Source: an uncultured Psychroserpens sp.
GTDB lineage: Bacteria > Bacteroidota > Bacteroidia > Flavobacteriales > Flavobacteriaceae
Assembly (NCBI RefSeq): GCF_947500255.1
Contig: NZ_CANMRL010000006.1
Span: 62,001-126,000 of the forward strand
Direction of reading: 5' to 3'
Length of the DNA stretch: 64,000 nucleotides
The position numbers and the translations under genes are program-made. Under the pieces are notes generated by a model that saw only the letters and a program-made list of their open reading frames with translations, had not been told where the DNA came from and ran no database searches. Of the stretch, positions 8,691 through 17,881 are shown one piece after another (positions within the stretch are counted from its first letter, which is position 1; every line of letters begins with the position of its first letter).

Positions 8691-9418
8691 TATAACAGTC
8701 TTACTTCTTTAAGGTCAAATTCCTTTAAAATATTATCTTCAAGTAGTACTTGAAGGTAACCAGTATTTGAAACACCTTTTATAAAACCAGGAAACATTTC
8801 ACCTTCGACATTTTCAAATGTTGAAGGTTTATTTTTTCTAAACAATTCGGACTCATAGAGTGCTTTTACCTTCTCAAATTGTTGCCTTTTAAGCATCTCT
8901 ATGATAATCTTTAAATGCTTTATAACAGCTTGTAACACTTGATCCAAATCATAAAATACTCCAGATACCATTTGCATAGATGTTGCTTGTGGTAAATTCT
9001 CAAAATTGGTCTGATTTACATTAAGACCAAAACCAATAATGGTAGCATTTAGCTTATTATTTTTTATGACATTTTCGATTAAAACGCCAGATATCTTTTT
9101 TTGGTCTGCCAAAATGTCGTTAGGCCACTTTACTTTTACATGTTTAATTTGAAAGTTTTTTAACGCGTTTGATATAGCTAAAGAAATAGCCATACTAATA
9201 TAAAAGCTATCTTCTACTGATAAAAAGGAAACATCAATAAACATACTAGCCATAAGGTTTTTTGACGGTTGAGAGTGCCAAGTCGTACCCATTTGTCCAC
9301 GACCATTAGTTTGAGATTCTGCTACCACCACTGTATAATCTTCTAAAACTTCTGCATTACTTAGCTGTCTTAAAAAAGTATTGGTAGAGTCGATGGCATT
9401 AAGTTTGATTATACGCAT
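8687..9418 (-). CDS. birA: Biotin--[acetyl-CoA-carboxylase] ligase
   Basis: A 243-residue biotin protein ligase that makes biotinyl-AMP and transfers biotin to the carboxylase carrier protein. Motifs: IDSTNTFLRQL, the biotinyl-AMP loop GRGQMGTTWHS, KWPNDI with the catalytic lysine and aspartate, and KKISGVLIEN. It has no N-terminal helix-turn-helix domain, so it is a monofunctional enzyme and not a repressor. It is divergent from rsfS. Confidence 0.96.
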   Translation of the reverse strand: MRIIKLNAIDSTNTFLRQLSNAEVLEDYTVVVAESQTNGRGQMGTTWHSQPSKNLMASMFIDVSFLSVEDSFYISMAISLAISNALKNFQIKHVKVKWPNDILADQKKISGVLIENVIKNNKLNATIIGFGLNVNQTNFENLPQATSMQMVSGVFYDLDQVLQAVIKHLKIIIEMLKRQQFEKVKALYESELFRKNKPSTFENVEGEMFPGFIKGVSNTGYLQVLLEDNILKEFDLKEVRLLY

Positions 9419-9486
9419 AGTAATGTGCTCAAAAAAATTATAATTTTCTTATGATGAATATCTGTTTATAAGAAGTAAAAAAATAA

Positions 9487-9494
9487 TAACTTTG
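9487..9494 (+). promoter_or_regulatory. Candidate promoter of rsfS-ftsH
   Basis: TAACTTTG matches TAnnTTTG, 20 bases before the rsfS ATG. TCTG (9461-9464) lies 22 bases upstream and is a one-mismatch form of the -33 TTTG. Confidence 0.5.
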
Positions 9495-9514
9495 TACAAA
9501 ATTAAATCAATTTA

Positions 9515-9886
9515 ATGGCGAAAAAAAATACGAATCCAGATCAACTTATAAGTACTGTTATTGCTGGCATTGAAGATGTAAAAGGAAAAGAAATTACGAT
9601 TTTAGATTTAAGAGAAATTGAAAATACAGTATGTGACTACTTTATTATTTGTGAAGGTACTTCTAATACACAAGTAAACGCAATTGTAAATTCTATACAA
9701 AAAAAGGTAAGTAAAGAGCATAAAGATAATCCATGGCATGTAGAAGGAAGCGATAATGCAGAATGGGTATTAATGGATTATGTTAATATTGTTGTTCACG
9801 TTTTCCAAAAACATATTAGAGAATACTATGATATCGAAAGTCTTTGGGGAGACGCAATAACAACTCAAATCGAAACAAGTTACTAA
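9515..9886 (+). CDS. rsfS: Ribosomal silencing factor RsfS
   Basis: A 123-residue RsfS/Iojap protein. It binds ribosomal protein uL14 on the 50S subunit and blocks subunit joining when nutrients are short. Characteristic segments are CDYFIICEGTSNTQVNAIV, PWHVEG, AEWVLMDY and VHVFQKHIREYYDIESLWGDA. It is followed 39 bases later by ftsH; this pairing is common in Bacteroidota. The uL14 target is encoded in the same window (rplN). Confidence 0.97.
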   Translation: MAKKNTNPDQLISTVIAGIEDVKGKEITILDLREIENTVCDYFIICEGTSNTQVNAIVNSIQKKVSKEHKDNPWHVEGSDNAEWVLMDYVNIVVHVFQKHIREYYDIESLWGDAITTQIETSY

Positions 9887-9925
9887 AGAATATTAAATAA
9901 AAAACCACGATTGTGGTAATTATAG

Positions 9926-11887
9926 ATGGCAAAAGACAATAAAAATTTAAATAAAAAACCTAAGTTCAGCCCATATTGGATCTACGGATTCGTCATTGCT
10001 GGAATTCTAGCAATTCAATTGTTTTCCGGTGGATTTGGCGGTTCTACAAGTAAAGATATCAATCCATCAGAATATTTTTCTTACATGGAAGATGGTGATG
10101 TTGAGAAGCTTCTCATTATAAATGATCGTGAAGCTCGTGTGTATTTGACTAAAGAAGCTTTAAATAAAGAAGTTCATAAAAAAGCTAAACCCAATAATAT
10201 ATTGCCTTCAGTTACAGCACAACCTAACTATGTATTTGAATTTGGTCATTTAGAAATATTTCAAAAAAAGATTGATGCTATTAATGAAGCAGACAACGAT
10301 ATTTTTGTCCCTATCGATTATGATTCCGAAGAAAATACATTTGGTAATATTATATTCTCTCTCCTACCATTTATTTTAATCATAGGTGTATGGATCTTTA
10401 TCATGAGACGTATGTCTGGAGGTTCTGGTGGTGGTGCAGGCGGGCAAATTTTCAACATAGGAAAGTCGAAAGCTAAACTCTTTGATGAAAAGACAGATGT
10501 AAAAACTTCATTTAAAGACGTTGCAGGTTTAGAAGGTGCTAAAGAAGAAGTGCAAGAAATTGTTGACTTTCTGAAAAACCCTGAAAAATACACATCTCTT
10601 GGAGGTAAAATACCAAAAGGTGCATTGTTAGTTGGACAACCAGGAACAGGAAAAACCTTGCTAGCTAAGGCTGTGGCTGGAGAAGCTAAAGTTCCTTTCT
10701 TTTCTTTATCAGGTTCTGATTTTGTTGAAATGTTTGTTGGTGTAGGTGCTTCTCGTGTGAGAGATTTATTTAAACAAGCTAAAGAAAAATCGCCTGCTAT
10801 CATTTTCATTGATGAAATTGATGCTATTGGTAGAGCTCGTGGAAAAAGTAATTTCTCAGGCTCTAATGATGAACGTGAAAACACATTGAATCAACTTCTA
10901 ACTGAAATGGACGGTTTTGGAACCAATACTAATGTTATTGTATTGGCGGCTACTAACAGAGCCGATGTACTTGATAAAGCATTAATGCGCGCTGGACGTT
11001 TTGATAGACAGATTTTTGTAGATCTTCCAGATGTGAGAGAGCGTAAAGAAATTTTTGAGGTACACCTGAGACCTCTTAAACAAGCTGAAAAATTAGATAT
11101 TGATTTTCTAGCTAAACAAACTCCAGGTTTTTCTGGTGCAGATATTGCGAACGTATGTAATGAAGCCGCTTTGATTGCTGCTCGTAATGGTAAAAAGGCT
11201 GTTGATAAACAAGATTTTTTAGATGCAGTTGACAGAATTGTAGGAGGTCTTGAAAAGAAAAATAAAATTGTTACCAAAGAAGAGAAAAAAGCAATTGCTT
11301 TTCATGAAGCTGGACATGCAACTGTGAGTTGGATGTTGGAACATGCAGCTCCTCTAGTAAAGGTAACCATCGTTCCTCGAGGACAATCGTTGGGTGCTGC
11401 TTGGTATTTGCCAGAAGAGCGTCTAATTGTTAGACCAAAGCAAATGTTAGATGAAATGTGTGCTGCACTTGGTGGTAGAGCTGCTGAAAAAGTGATTTTT
11501 AACGAAATTTCTACTGGTGCATTAAGTGATCTTGAAAAAGTAACAAAACAAGCGCGAGCTATGGTAACCGTTTATGGTCTAAGTAATAAAATTGGAAATT
11601 TAACCTATTACGATTCCTCAGGTCAAGAAACTGGTTTTACCAAACCTTATAGTGAGCAAACAGCAGAGTTAATCGATAAAGAAATTTCTGATATTGTTGA
11701 AGAGCAATATCAACGTGCAATTAATTTATTAGAACAGCATAAAGATAAGCTTACAGAACTCGCAGAAGTTTTGCTTGAAAAAGAAGTTATTTTTAAAGAT
11801 AATCTCGAGAAAATATTTGGCGAACGTCCGTTTCATAAAGAAATAGAGGAGCGAAAATTAAAGGCAAATTCTGAAGAAGAGGAATAA
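9926..11887 (+). CDS. ftsH: ATP-dependent zinc metalloprotease FtsH
   Basis: A 653-residue inner-membrane AAA+ protease that degrades misfolded membrane proteins and short-lived regulators. There are two transmembrane helices: about residues 17-33 and about 140-160 ([18 protein letters not shown]). The AAA domain has Walker A GQPGTGKT (about 237-244), Walker B IIFIDEID (about 291-298) and the second region of homology RAGRFDRQ. The protease domain has the zinc motif HEAGH (about 459-463). The periplasmic stretch between the helices is complete. It is co-oriented with rsfS and ends in a strong terminator at 11913-11953. Confidence 0.98.
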   Translation: MAKDNKNLNKKPKFSPYWIYGFVIAGILAIQLFSGGFGGSTSKDINPSEYFSYMEDGDVEKLLIINDREARVYLTKEALNKEVHKKAKPNNILPSVTAQPNYVFEFGHLEIFQKKIDAINEADNDIFVPIDYDSEENTFGNIIFSLLPFILIIGVWIFIMRRMSGGSGGGAGGQIFNIGKSKAKLFDEKTDVKTSFKDVAGLEGAKEEVQEIVDFLKNPEKYTSLGGKIPKGALLVGQPGTGKTLLAKAVAGEAKVPFFSLSGSDFVEMFVGVGASRVRDLFKQAKEKSPAIIFIDEIDAIGRARGKSNFSGSNDERENTLNQLLTEMDGFGTNTNVIVLAATNRADVLDKALMRAGRFDRQIFVDLPDVRERKEIFEVHLRPLKQAEKLDIDFLAKQTPGFSGADIANVCNEAALIAARNGKKAVDKQDFLDAVDRIVGGLEKKNKIVTKEEKKAIAFHEAGHATVSWMLEHAAPLVKVTIVPRGQSLGAAWYLPEERLIVRPKQMLDEMCAALGGRAAEKVIFNEISTGALSDLEKVTKQARAMVTVYGLSNKIGNLTYYDSSGQETGFTKPYSEQTAELIDKEISDIVEEQYQRAINLLEQHKDKLTELAEVLLEKEVIFKDNLEKIFGERPFHKEIEERKLKANSEEEE

Positions 11888-11912
11888 AGTTCCAATCCTT
11901 AAATAATCTTAT

Positions 11913-11953
11913 AAAAAACTTAAATTGACTCCCATTAATTTAAGTTTTTTTAT
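11913..11953 (+). terminator. Rho-independent terminator after ftsH
   Basis: A perfect 14-bp inverted repeat, AAAAAACTTAAATT at 11913-11926 and its complement at 11937-11950, with a 10-base loop and a run of T. The T tract runs directly into the -7 box of the next gene. Confidence 0.8.
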
Positions 11954-11958
11954 ATTTG
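11925..11958 (+). promoter_or_regulatory. Candidate promoter of the LUD-cdsA-psd operon
   Basis: TATATTTG at 11951-11958 matches TAnnTTTG. TTG at 11925-11927 is 23 bases upstream, at the long limit of the allowed spacing. The -33 element would lie inside the ftsH terminator hairpin. Confidence 0.45.
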
Positions 11959-12000
11959 ATGAATACATTAATTCTATTAGGTTAATAGCAATTCCTATAC

Positions 12001-12606
12001 ATGAGTCTATTTCGTAAAATCTTCGGTTTAAAAAACACTCCTGAAGACAACATAAAAAGCGAAGAGAGAGGCAAGTACATGCCCGAAATAAAGCTGCCCG
12101 TAGATGAACAATTCACAATAAACTTCAAAGCTAATGGCGGAAAATTCCTCTATTGCGAAAATATGCAAGAAGTTCAAGATAGCTTACATTCTATTTTAAA
12201 GGAAAATAATTGGGGAGACGGTAAAGTATTATTATTTGATGAACGTCTCAATGAACTCTTTAAAGATTTCAAGTTTAATACCACAAAACGTATTTCAGAA
12301 AGCACCTTCTTTTTTTCTACCTGTGAATACCTTATCTCTGATGATGGGTCTCTACTTATCTCTTCAAACCAAATTGCAGAAAAGAAGTTAAAAGAATTAC
12401 CAGATAATTTTGTCATATACGCCACAACTAGCCAGTTTGTTCAAAATATAGGAGAAGGCTTAAGAGGAATTAAAGGTAAGAATAGAGAAAAAATCCCAAC
12501 AAATATCACCACAATCAAACATTTTAAAACAGTCGAAGATAAAGACTTTTTGACTTACGGAAGCAGCTCAAAAAACTTATATTTGTTGCTCCTAGAAGAC
12601 TTATAA
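12001..12606 (+). CDS. LUD-domain protein (LutC/YkgG-like)
   Basis: A 201-residue protein with the lactate-utilisation domain seen in LutB/LutC. Visible signatures are the central FFFSTCEYLISDDGSLLISSNQI, the run NFVIYATTSQFVQNIGEGL and the C-terminal LYLLLLED. No LutA or LutB partner or iron-sulfur cysteine cluster is nearby, so a role in lactate oxidation is doubtful. It sits directly in front of cdsA with no intergenic base, implying translational coupling and a link to envelope lipid synthesis, but the reaction is unknown. Confidence 0.8.
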   Translation: MSLFRKIFGLKNTPEDNIKSEERGKYMPEIKLPVDEQFTINFKANGGKFLYCENMQEVQDSLHSILKENNWGDGKVLLFDERLNELFKDFKFNTTKRISESTFFFSTCEYLISDDGSLLISSNQIAEKKLKELPDNFVIYATTSQFVQNIGEGLRGIKGKNREKIPTNITTIKHFKTVEDKDFLTYGSSSKNLYLLLLEDL

Positions 12607-13428
12607 ATGAAAGAAATTGGTACAAGAGCACTCTCAGGACTACTATATGTGTCTCTTCTTATTGCTTCCTTATATTGGCAAAATGCTTTAATTGCCCTCT
12701 TTTACGTATTTGGACTAATCTGTATGGCTGAATTCAAAAAACTGATTCAGTTACAAAGCTTTTTTCCTTACGTTGTTTTTTCGGTTTTATATTTTGGTTT
12801 TGCCTATTGGAAGATTATTGTAGATTCTGCTAAAGGTATTGATGAGGCAGCACAAATTCTATTAGTGATAACCATATTTGTACAATTAATACTAATTAAG
12901 GATCTGTTTTCTGAAAAAACAATTCCATTATTTAGCTCTAAGCGTTTTATCATAACTACATTCTACCTATCAAGCGGTTTTGTATTTTTACTATGTATAG
13001 CTAATTTCAATCAAACCTTTACCCCACTACTCCTATTAGGCTCATTTATATTAGTTTGGGTGAATGATACATTTGCATATCTCGTTGGGAAAAACTTTGG
13101 AAAACAAAAATTGTTTCCTCGAATTTCACCAAAAAAAACCGTTGAAGGTTTTTTAGGCGGACTCTTTTTTTCATGTATTGCTAGCTATTTTATTGCTAAC
13201 TTTACAGATACGTTAAGCTTTACAAATTGGCTGATATTAAGTATTATTATAAGTGTTTTTGGAACGCTTGGTGATTTAATAGAATCCAAATTTAAACGTC
13301 AAGCCGATGTTAAAGACAGCGGAGTCATAATGCCTGGCCATGGTGGTTTACTTGATCGCTTAGACAGTATTATTTTTGCTGCTCCGTTTATATTTTTATT
13401 TTTAAGACTTGTCACTTATGTTTCATAA
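12607..13428 (+). CDS. cdsA: Phosphatidate cytidylyltransferase (CDP-diglyceride synthase)
   Basis: A 273-residue integral membrane enzyme that converts phosphatidic acid and CTP to CDP-diacylglycerol, the branch point for phospholipids. It has about eight hydrophobic segments. The C-terminal CdsA signature is visible from SPKKTVEGFLGG to DLIESKFKRQADVKDSG and PGHGGLLDRLDS, which carries the metal-binding aspartates. It starts on the base after the stop of the LUD gene and overlaps psd by 11 bases, so translation is coupled. Confidence 0.96.
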   Translation: MKEIGTRALSGLLYVSLLIASLYWQNALIALFYVFGLICMAEFKKLIQLQSFFPYVVFSVLYFGFAYWKIIVDSAKGIDEAAQILLVITIFVQLILIKDLFSEKTIPLFSSKRFIITTFYLSSGFVFLLCIANFNQTFTPLLLLGSFILVWVNDTFAYLVGKNFGKQKLFPRISPKKTVEGFLGGLFFSCIASYFIANFTDTLSFTNWLILSIIISVFGTLGDLIESKFKRQADVKDSGVIMPGHGGLLDRLDSIIFAAPFIFLFLRLVTYVS

Positions 13429-14071
13429 AGAAGGTTATAAGATCATATTTATTACACTTGTTGTAGTTATTATATCAATTTTAGCTATTGATAAATTCAT
13501 AGATATCCAATGGTTACGATTAGTCCTTATGATTGGGCTATTGGTTGTATTGGTATTGATATTACAATTTTTTAGAAACCCTAAGCGACACACAAAAAAA
13601 GAAAACCATACAGCTGTATCTCCTGTTGATGGGAAAGTTGTTGTTATTGAAGAAGTTTTTGAGAAAGAAGTCTTCAATGATAAACGTATCCAAGTATCAG
13701 TATTTATGTCACCACTAAATGTGCACGTAACACGTTATCCCATTGGTGGAAATGTAACCTACAGTAAGTATCATCCTGGTAAATACCTTGTGGCTTGGCA
13801 TCCTAAAGCTAGTGAGGAAAATGAACGAACAACTGTTGTAGTTGAAAACGATAACTTTGGAAAGGTCCTCTATAGACAAATCGCTGGAGCTCTCGCAAAA
13901 CGTATCGTTAATTATGCAAAGGTAGAGGATAAAGCTGTTCAAGGATCTGATTCTGGATTTATTAAATTTGGATCTCGCGTAGATTTATTTTTGCCATTGG
14001 ATGCTGATATAAAAGTTGAACTTAACCAAAAGGTAAGAGGAGGCGAAAGTGTTATTGCTGAAAAAGTATGA
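13418..14071 (+). CDS. psd: Phosphatidylserine decarboxylase family protein
   Basis: A 217-residue short-form phosphatidylserine decarboxylase making phosphatidylethanolamine. Two N-terminal transmembrane helices are followed by the catalytic core: SPVDGKVVVIEE, SVFMSPLNVHVTRYP and, near the C-terminus, the self-cleavage site FGSR, where the serine would become the pyruvoyl group. The ATG at 13418 is used; a TTG 9 bases upstream is less likely. It overlaps cdsA by 11 bases and the next gene by 4 bases (ATGA). Phosphatidylserine synthase is not in the window. Confidence 0.94.
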   Translation: MFHKEGYKIIFITLVVVIISILAIDKFIDIQWLRLVLMIGLLVVLVLILQFFRNPKRHTKKENHTAVSPVDGKVVVIEEVFEKEVFNDKRIQVSVFMSPLNVHVTRYPIGGNVTYSKYHPGKYLVAWHPKASEENERTTVVVENDNFGKVLYRQIAGALAKRIVNYAKVEDKAVQGSDSGFIKFGSRVDLFLPLDADIKVELNQKVRGGESVIAEKV

Positions 14072-14334
14072 CCTCAGAAGAATTAGACATAGCGTTTAGA
14101 GAAGCAGTAGAACGTATTAATGCGCATACTGAACCTTTTCCTGCAGATTTTTTATTGCGCCTATATGCTTACTATAAAAAGGCCAGTAATGATTACGGTA
14201 GGCCAAGCAGTAGTAAACCCATTATTAATGCCTTTAAAACAAATGCGTTATTCCAAGTACAAGACGTTAGTGAGGATGAAGCAAAACGTATTTATATAGA
14301 CCTTGTAAATAACTACTTCCTATACCGAAAATAG
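14068..14334 (+). CDS. Acyl-CoA-binding protein (ACBP family)
   Basis: An 88-residue small cytoplasmic four-helix protein. It shows the ACBP pattern: LDIAFREAVERI, LLRLYAYYKKAS, a central PIINAFKTNALF and a C-terminal DEAKRIYIDLVNNYF. ACBPs hold long-chain acyl-CoA esters. Its start overlaps the psd stop (ATGA), making it the last gene of a coupled lipid operon, which suggests it supplies or buffers acyl groups for membrane synthesis. ACBPs are much rarer in bacteria than in eukaryotes. Confidence 0.85.
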   Translation: MTSEELDIAFREAVERINAHTEPFPADFLLRLYAYYKKASNDYGRPSSSKPIINAFKTNALFQVQDVSEDEAKRIYIDLVNNYFLYRK

Positions 14335-14359
14335 CCTAACTACTAAACCCCAAATACTA

Positions 14360-15523
14360 ATGAAAAAATTAACCTTAACCCTACTACTAATTGCTTTCGC
14401 ATGTCACCTAAACCATGCACAAACATTTAATCAATATTATGCTGATGTGGTCTCAGATGTTTCAGAAACTAACATCTTAAACGATTTAACAGCCTTCGAA
14501 AATTTTGGTATCAAAACTGTTGGATCTACTGCACTCACTAACACTCAAAATTGGATCACAGCCCGTTATCAAAGTTATGGTTATACTGATGTAGAGTTAC
14601 AATCATTTACGTATGCAGCTGGTACCAGTAACAATATTATAGTAACAAAAACTGGGACAGTATATCCAAATACTTACTTGATTATCGATGCACATTACGA
14701 TACCATTAATGGCCCAGGTACAAACGATAATGGAACTGGTACTGTTTTACTACTCGAATTAGCACGACTTCTTAAAGATGTTGATACTGAGTATTCAATC
14801 AAGTTTATTCATTTTTCTGGAGAAGAAGATGGCTTAATTGGCAGTAACTATTATGTCAATAATACTGTGATTCCTCAAGATTTAGATATTAAACTCGTCT
14901 TCAACATTGATGAAGTTGGAGGTGTTAATGGTATGAATAATGACACTATTGTATGTGAACGAGATGAAGCAAATCCACCATCTAATAATGCTGCTTCTAA
15001 TACAGCAACCAATAGCTTGGCTATCTGCATGGAGTTATACTCTAATTTAGAAACTGAAATATCAAATGCCTACGCTTCAGATTACATCCCTTTTGAGAAT
15101 AATGGAGAAATTATTACAGGTATCTATGAAAAAAATATATCTCCAGTAAACCATACTGCTAATGATAACTTAGCTAATATGGATCCCTATTATGCTTACG
15201 AAGTAACAAAAGGTGCTTTGGGAACAGTAATGGAGTTTGCTATGGCTTTTGAATCATTAAGTATAGAAGAGCAGAATGATTTTGACAATTTAGTGACTGT
15301 CTCTCCTAACCCATCTAAGAACTACTTCAAAATTGAATTTAAAAACCCTGTACATCGTGCTATAGATTTTAAACTTGTTGATATGTCTGGTAAAGATGTC
15401 TATAAAAATCGGCTCACAAAGCAAACACAAACTGTAGCTATAGATAGTATGGCCTCTGCACAATATTTAGCCGTGTTTAAAATCAATAATAAACGTTTTG
15501 TGAAAACCGTAGTAATCGATTAA
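14360..15523 (+). CDS. Secreted M28-family aminopeptidase with T9SS sorting domain
   Basis: A 387-residue exported zinc peptidase. After a signal peptide (about 1-20, ending NHAQ) comes a peptidase_M28 domain with zinc ligands His112 in DAHYDT and Asp123 in NDNGTGT, the catalytic GEEDGLIGS, an aspartate in FNIDEVGG and a late histidine in PVNHTANDN. The last about 75 residues start with TVSPNPSKN and end VKTVVID, a type A T9SS sorting domain, so the enzyme is secreted or anchored at the surface. It follows the ACBP gene after 25 bases. Confidence 0.92.
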   Translation: MKKLTLTLLLIAFACHLNHAQTFNQYYADVVSDVSETNILNDLTAFENFGIKTVGSTALTNTQNWITARYQSYGYTDVELQSFTYAAGTSNNIIVTKTGTVYPNTYLIIDAHYDTINGPGTNDNGTGTVLLLELARLLKDVDTEYSIKFIHFSGEEDGLIGSNYYVNNTVIPQDLDIKLVFNIDEVGGVNGMNNDTIVCERDEANPPSNNAASNTATNSLAICMELYSNLETEISNAYASDYIPFENNGEIITGIYEKNISPVNHTANDNLANMDPYYAYEVTKGALGTVMEFAMAFESLSIEEQNDFDNLVTVSPNPSKNYFKIEFKNPVHRAIDFKLVDMSGKDVYKNRLTKQTQTVAIDSMASAQYLAVFKINNKRFVKTVVID

Positions 15524-15538
15524 AGTCATATCTAAGGC

Positions 15539-16618
15539 ATGAAAAATAAACCTCATACTCCTGTTGGATTTAATTGTGGTCTCGAAATGAAAAATCGATT
15601 CATGCTAGCGCCAATGACAAATACCCAAAGTCATGAGGATGGCATCTTATCTGATGACGAATATCATTGGCTGACAATGCGAGCCAAAGGCGGGTTTGGA
15701 CTCACCATGACTTGTGCTTCTCATGTTCAAAAAATAGGCAAAGGTTTTCCTGGACAACTAGGTATATTCTCCGATGTGCATATCGAAGGCCACCAAAGGT
15801 TAGTTAATGGGATTAAAGCCTATGACAGCTTAGCAGTTATTCAATTACATCATGCTGGTATGCGTTCGCCTTATGAGGTGATTAAAGAAAAATCGGTGTG
15901 TCCTTCGGATAGTGAAAAACATAATGCTCGTGCCTTATCTTTAGATGAAGTTTATCAATTGCGAGATGATTTTATTGCTGCAGCTGTTCGCGCTCAAAAA
16001 GCAGGTTATGATGGCGTTGAAGTTCATGGTGCTCATGGTTACATTCTAACCCAGTTTTTGAGTAGCAAAATCAATAAACGCAATGATGAATATGGTGGAC
16101 CTTTAGAAAATCGAGCGCGATTATTATTTGAAATTGTGGACGGCATTAGAAAAGCATGTGGATTAAAATTCTTGTTAGGAGTACGCTTATCTCCAGAACG
16201 TTTTGGAATGCAGCTCCAAGATATAAAAACTATCACGCAGCAATTGGTTGACCTGCACAACATCGACTTCCTTGATATATCACTTTGGGATGTGTTTAAG
16301 TATCCCGAAGACGATATGTATCAAAACAAATCATTACTAGAGCATTTTACCGAAATTGATTTTAAAACTGTGAAATGGACCGTTGCTGGTAAAATTAATT
16401 CAGCTCAAGATGTACATAAGGTCTTAGATGCCAATGTAGACTTTGTGTCTATTGGTCGTTCTGCTATTTTACACCATGACTTTCCTATGCAAGTGATTAA
16501 TAATTCTAACTTCGTGCCCACCTCATTACCTGTTTCAAAAAGTTATTTGGAACGTGAAGGCCTTGGTAAGGACTTCATCTCTTATATGAAGCGTTGGAAC
16601 GGATTTTTAAAAGAGTAA
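15539..16618 (+). CDS. NADH:flavin oxidoreductase, old yellow enzyme family
   Basis: A 359-residue FMN TIM-barrel oxidoreductase. N-terminal NRFMLAPMTN, the substrate-binding QLHHAGMRS and the signature GYDGVEVHGAHGYILTQFLS followed by NKRNDEYGGPLENRARL are intact. The C-terminal part has VDFVSIGRSAI for phosphate binding. It has no iron-sulfur or second flavin domain, so it is a single-domain ene-reductase. It begins 15 bases after the M28 peptidase and is co-oriented. The natural substrate is unknown. Confidence 0.92.
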   Translation: MKNKPHTPVGFNCGLEMKNRFMLAPMTNTQSHEDGILSDDEYHWLTMRAKGGFGLTMTCASHVQKIGKGFPGQLGIFSDVHIEGHQRLVNGIKAYDSLAVIQLHHAGMRSPYEVIKEKSVCPSDSEKHNARALSLDEVYQLRDDFIAAAVRAQKAGYDGVEVHGAHGYILTQFLSSKINKRNDEYGGPLENRARLLFEIVDGIRKACGLKFLLGVRLSPERFGMQLQDIKTITQQLVDLHNIDFLDISLWDVFKYPEDDMYQNKSLLEHFTEIDFKTVKWTVAGKINSAQDVHKVLDANVDFVSIGRSAILHHDFPMQVINNSNFVPTSLPVSKSYLEREGLGKDFISYMKRWNGFLKE

Positions 16619-16717
16619 AGTCTCTATATAATTAATTATAAGTTACCATTTCTTAAATTTCTTTTTTGTTACTGCTTAAAGTTTTCGCATCTTTAAAAAT
16701 AACAAACACTTATACTA

Positions 16718-17731
16718 ATGAAAATCATCACGCTACTTCTCTGCCTTTTATGTTTCAATTTCAGTTTTAGTCAAGATGACATCAACGATTTAGTCAAACA
16801 AGGTATAACTTATCATGATGCTGGAGACTATGATAAAGCTATAGCGACCTATAAAGAAGCGTTAAAAATAGACTCTAAGTCTTCATTAGTGAACTATGAA
16901 TTATCACTCAGTTATTTTTATAACAAAGATTTTAAAAACGCAATAAAGCATAGTGATGTTGTTATTGATAATGATAAAGAGCATGTTAAAGCAGCCTATA
17001 TTACAAAAGGCTCATCTTTAGATAACCTAGGAAAAATAAAAGAATCAATAAAGCTATTCAAAAAAGGTATTAAAAAATTTAAAACTGAAGGTCTTCTCTA
17101 TTACAATCTTGCTTTAAATTATTATAAATTAAAAGATTTTGATGAAGCCGAAGAGGTTATAACACAAGGCATCACTCAAGATCAAAGTCATGCAAGTAGT
17201 CATTTAATGTTAGGGTATCTTAATTATGATAAAAACAAAAGAGCTCAAAGCCTATTAAATTTACACTATTTTCTACTTCTAGAGCCTGCTACTGCTAGAT
17301 CTCAACAAGCTGCCGGTTTAATTCAAACGATGATGAGTAGCAATGTAAATAAAGATGATGAAAAACCCAACACCATAAATATTTCGCTTTCATTACCAGA
17401 CGAAGATGACGAATTTAGCGCCGCCGAACTTATGATATCCATGCTTGAAGCTTCTAAAAGCTTAGAAGAAAATGAAGGTAAATCTGAAGATGAATTGTTT
17501 ATTGAAAATACAGATTCCTTTTTTACTATTTTGGGTGAATTAAAAGATAAAAAGAGTAAAGGTATCTATTGGGATGTTTATGTAAACTTCTTCTATAAAT
17601 TAGCCAAAAGTGACCATATGCCTGCTTACTGTTATTATGTAATGCAATCTGTAAATAAAAACTCTCAAACATGGTTAGACTCAAATACAGATGCTTTAGA
17701 TGCTTTTGACCAATGGTTGCAAAACAATTAA
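16718..17731 (+). CDS. Secreted tetratricopeptide-repeat protein
   Basis: A 337-residue exported protein with a signal peptide (about 1-18, ending SFSQ). At least four TPR units occupy residues 20-200; two readable ones are GITYHDAGDYDKAIATYKEAL and GLLYYNLALNYYKLKDFDEA. The C-terminal 130 residues are acidic (PDEDDEFSAAE) and have no recognised domain. TPRs imply a scaffolding role in the periplasm. It is preceded by a 14-base AT palindrome (16627-16640) and followed by a hairpin at 17777-17806. Confidence 0.88.
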   Translation: MKIITLLLCLLCFNFSFSQDDINDLVKQGITYHDAGDYDKAIATYKEALKIDSKSSLVNYELSLSYFYNKDFKNAIKHSDVVIDNDKEHVKAAYITKGSSLDNLGKIKESIKLFKKGIKKFKTEGLLYYNLALNYYKLKDFDEAEEVITQGITQDQSHASSHLMLGYLNYDKNKRAQSLLNLHYFLLLEPATARSQQAAGLIQTMMSSNVNKDDEKPNTINISLSLPDEDDEFSAAELMISMLEASKSLEENEGKSEDELFIENTDSFFTILGELKDKKSKGIYWDVYVNFFYKLAKSDHMPAYCYYVMQSVNKNSQTWLDSNTDALDAFDQWLQNN

Positions 17732-17776
17732 ACAGTTTTTAGAATAGCTTACTTGTAAATTACAATATAATACAAT

Positions 17777-17806
17777 CAAAATCTACGTAGAACTACGTAG
17801 ATTTTG
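17777..17806 (+). terminator. Perfect hairpin with tandem CTACGTAG, probable terminator
   Basis: CAAAATCTACGTAG (17777-17790) and its exact complement (17793-17806) are separated by AA. The A and T tracts are part of the stem, as in other terminators of this window. Each arm also contains the self-complementary octamer CTACGTAG, the two centres being 10 bp apart, so a protein-binding operator for the next gene is an alternative. Confidence 0.55.
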
Positions 17807-17881
17807 CATTTACAAAAAACGTATCTTCGTTTATAATCATTTATAAATATCTAAAAATGGTATTGTTAAAAAGGGAGAATT

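Noticed and set aside
9904-9917. Small hairpin ACCAC-GATT-GTGGT just before ftsH
   Set aside because: A 5-bp stem is too short to support a terminator or regulatory RNA.
10318-11277. Long open frames on the minus strand inside ftsH
   Set aside because: They run opposite to a complete, motif-rich ftsH and have no family resemblance; codon structure of ftsH explains them.
16627-16640. AT palindrome TATAATTAATTATA between the oxidoreductase and TPR genes
   Set aside because: Pure AT and short; no GC in the stem or T tract, so neither terminator nor operator can be supported.
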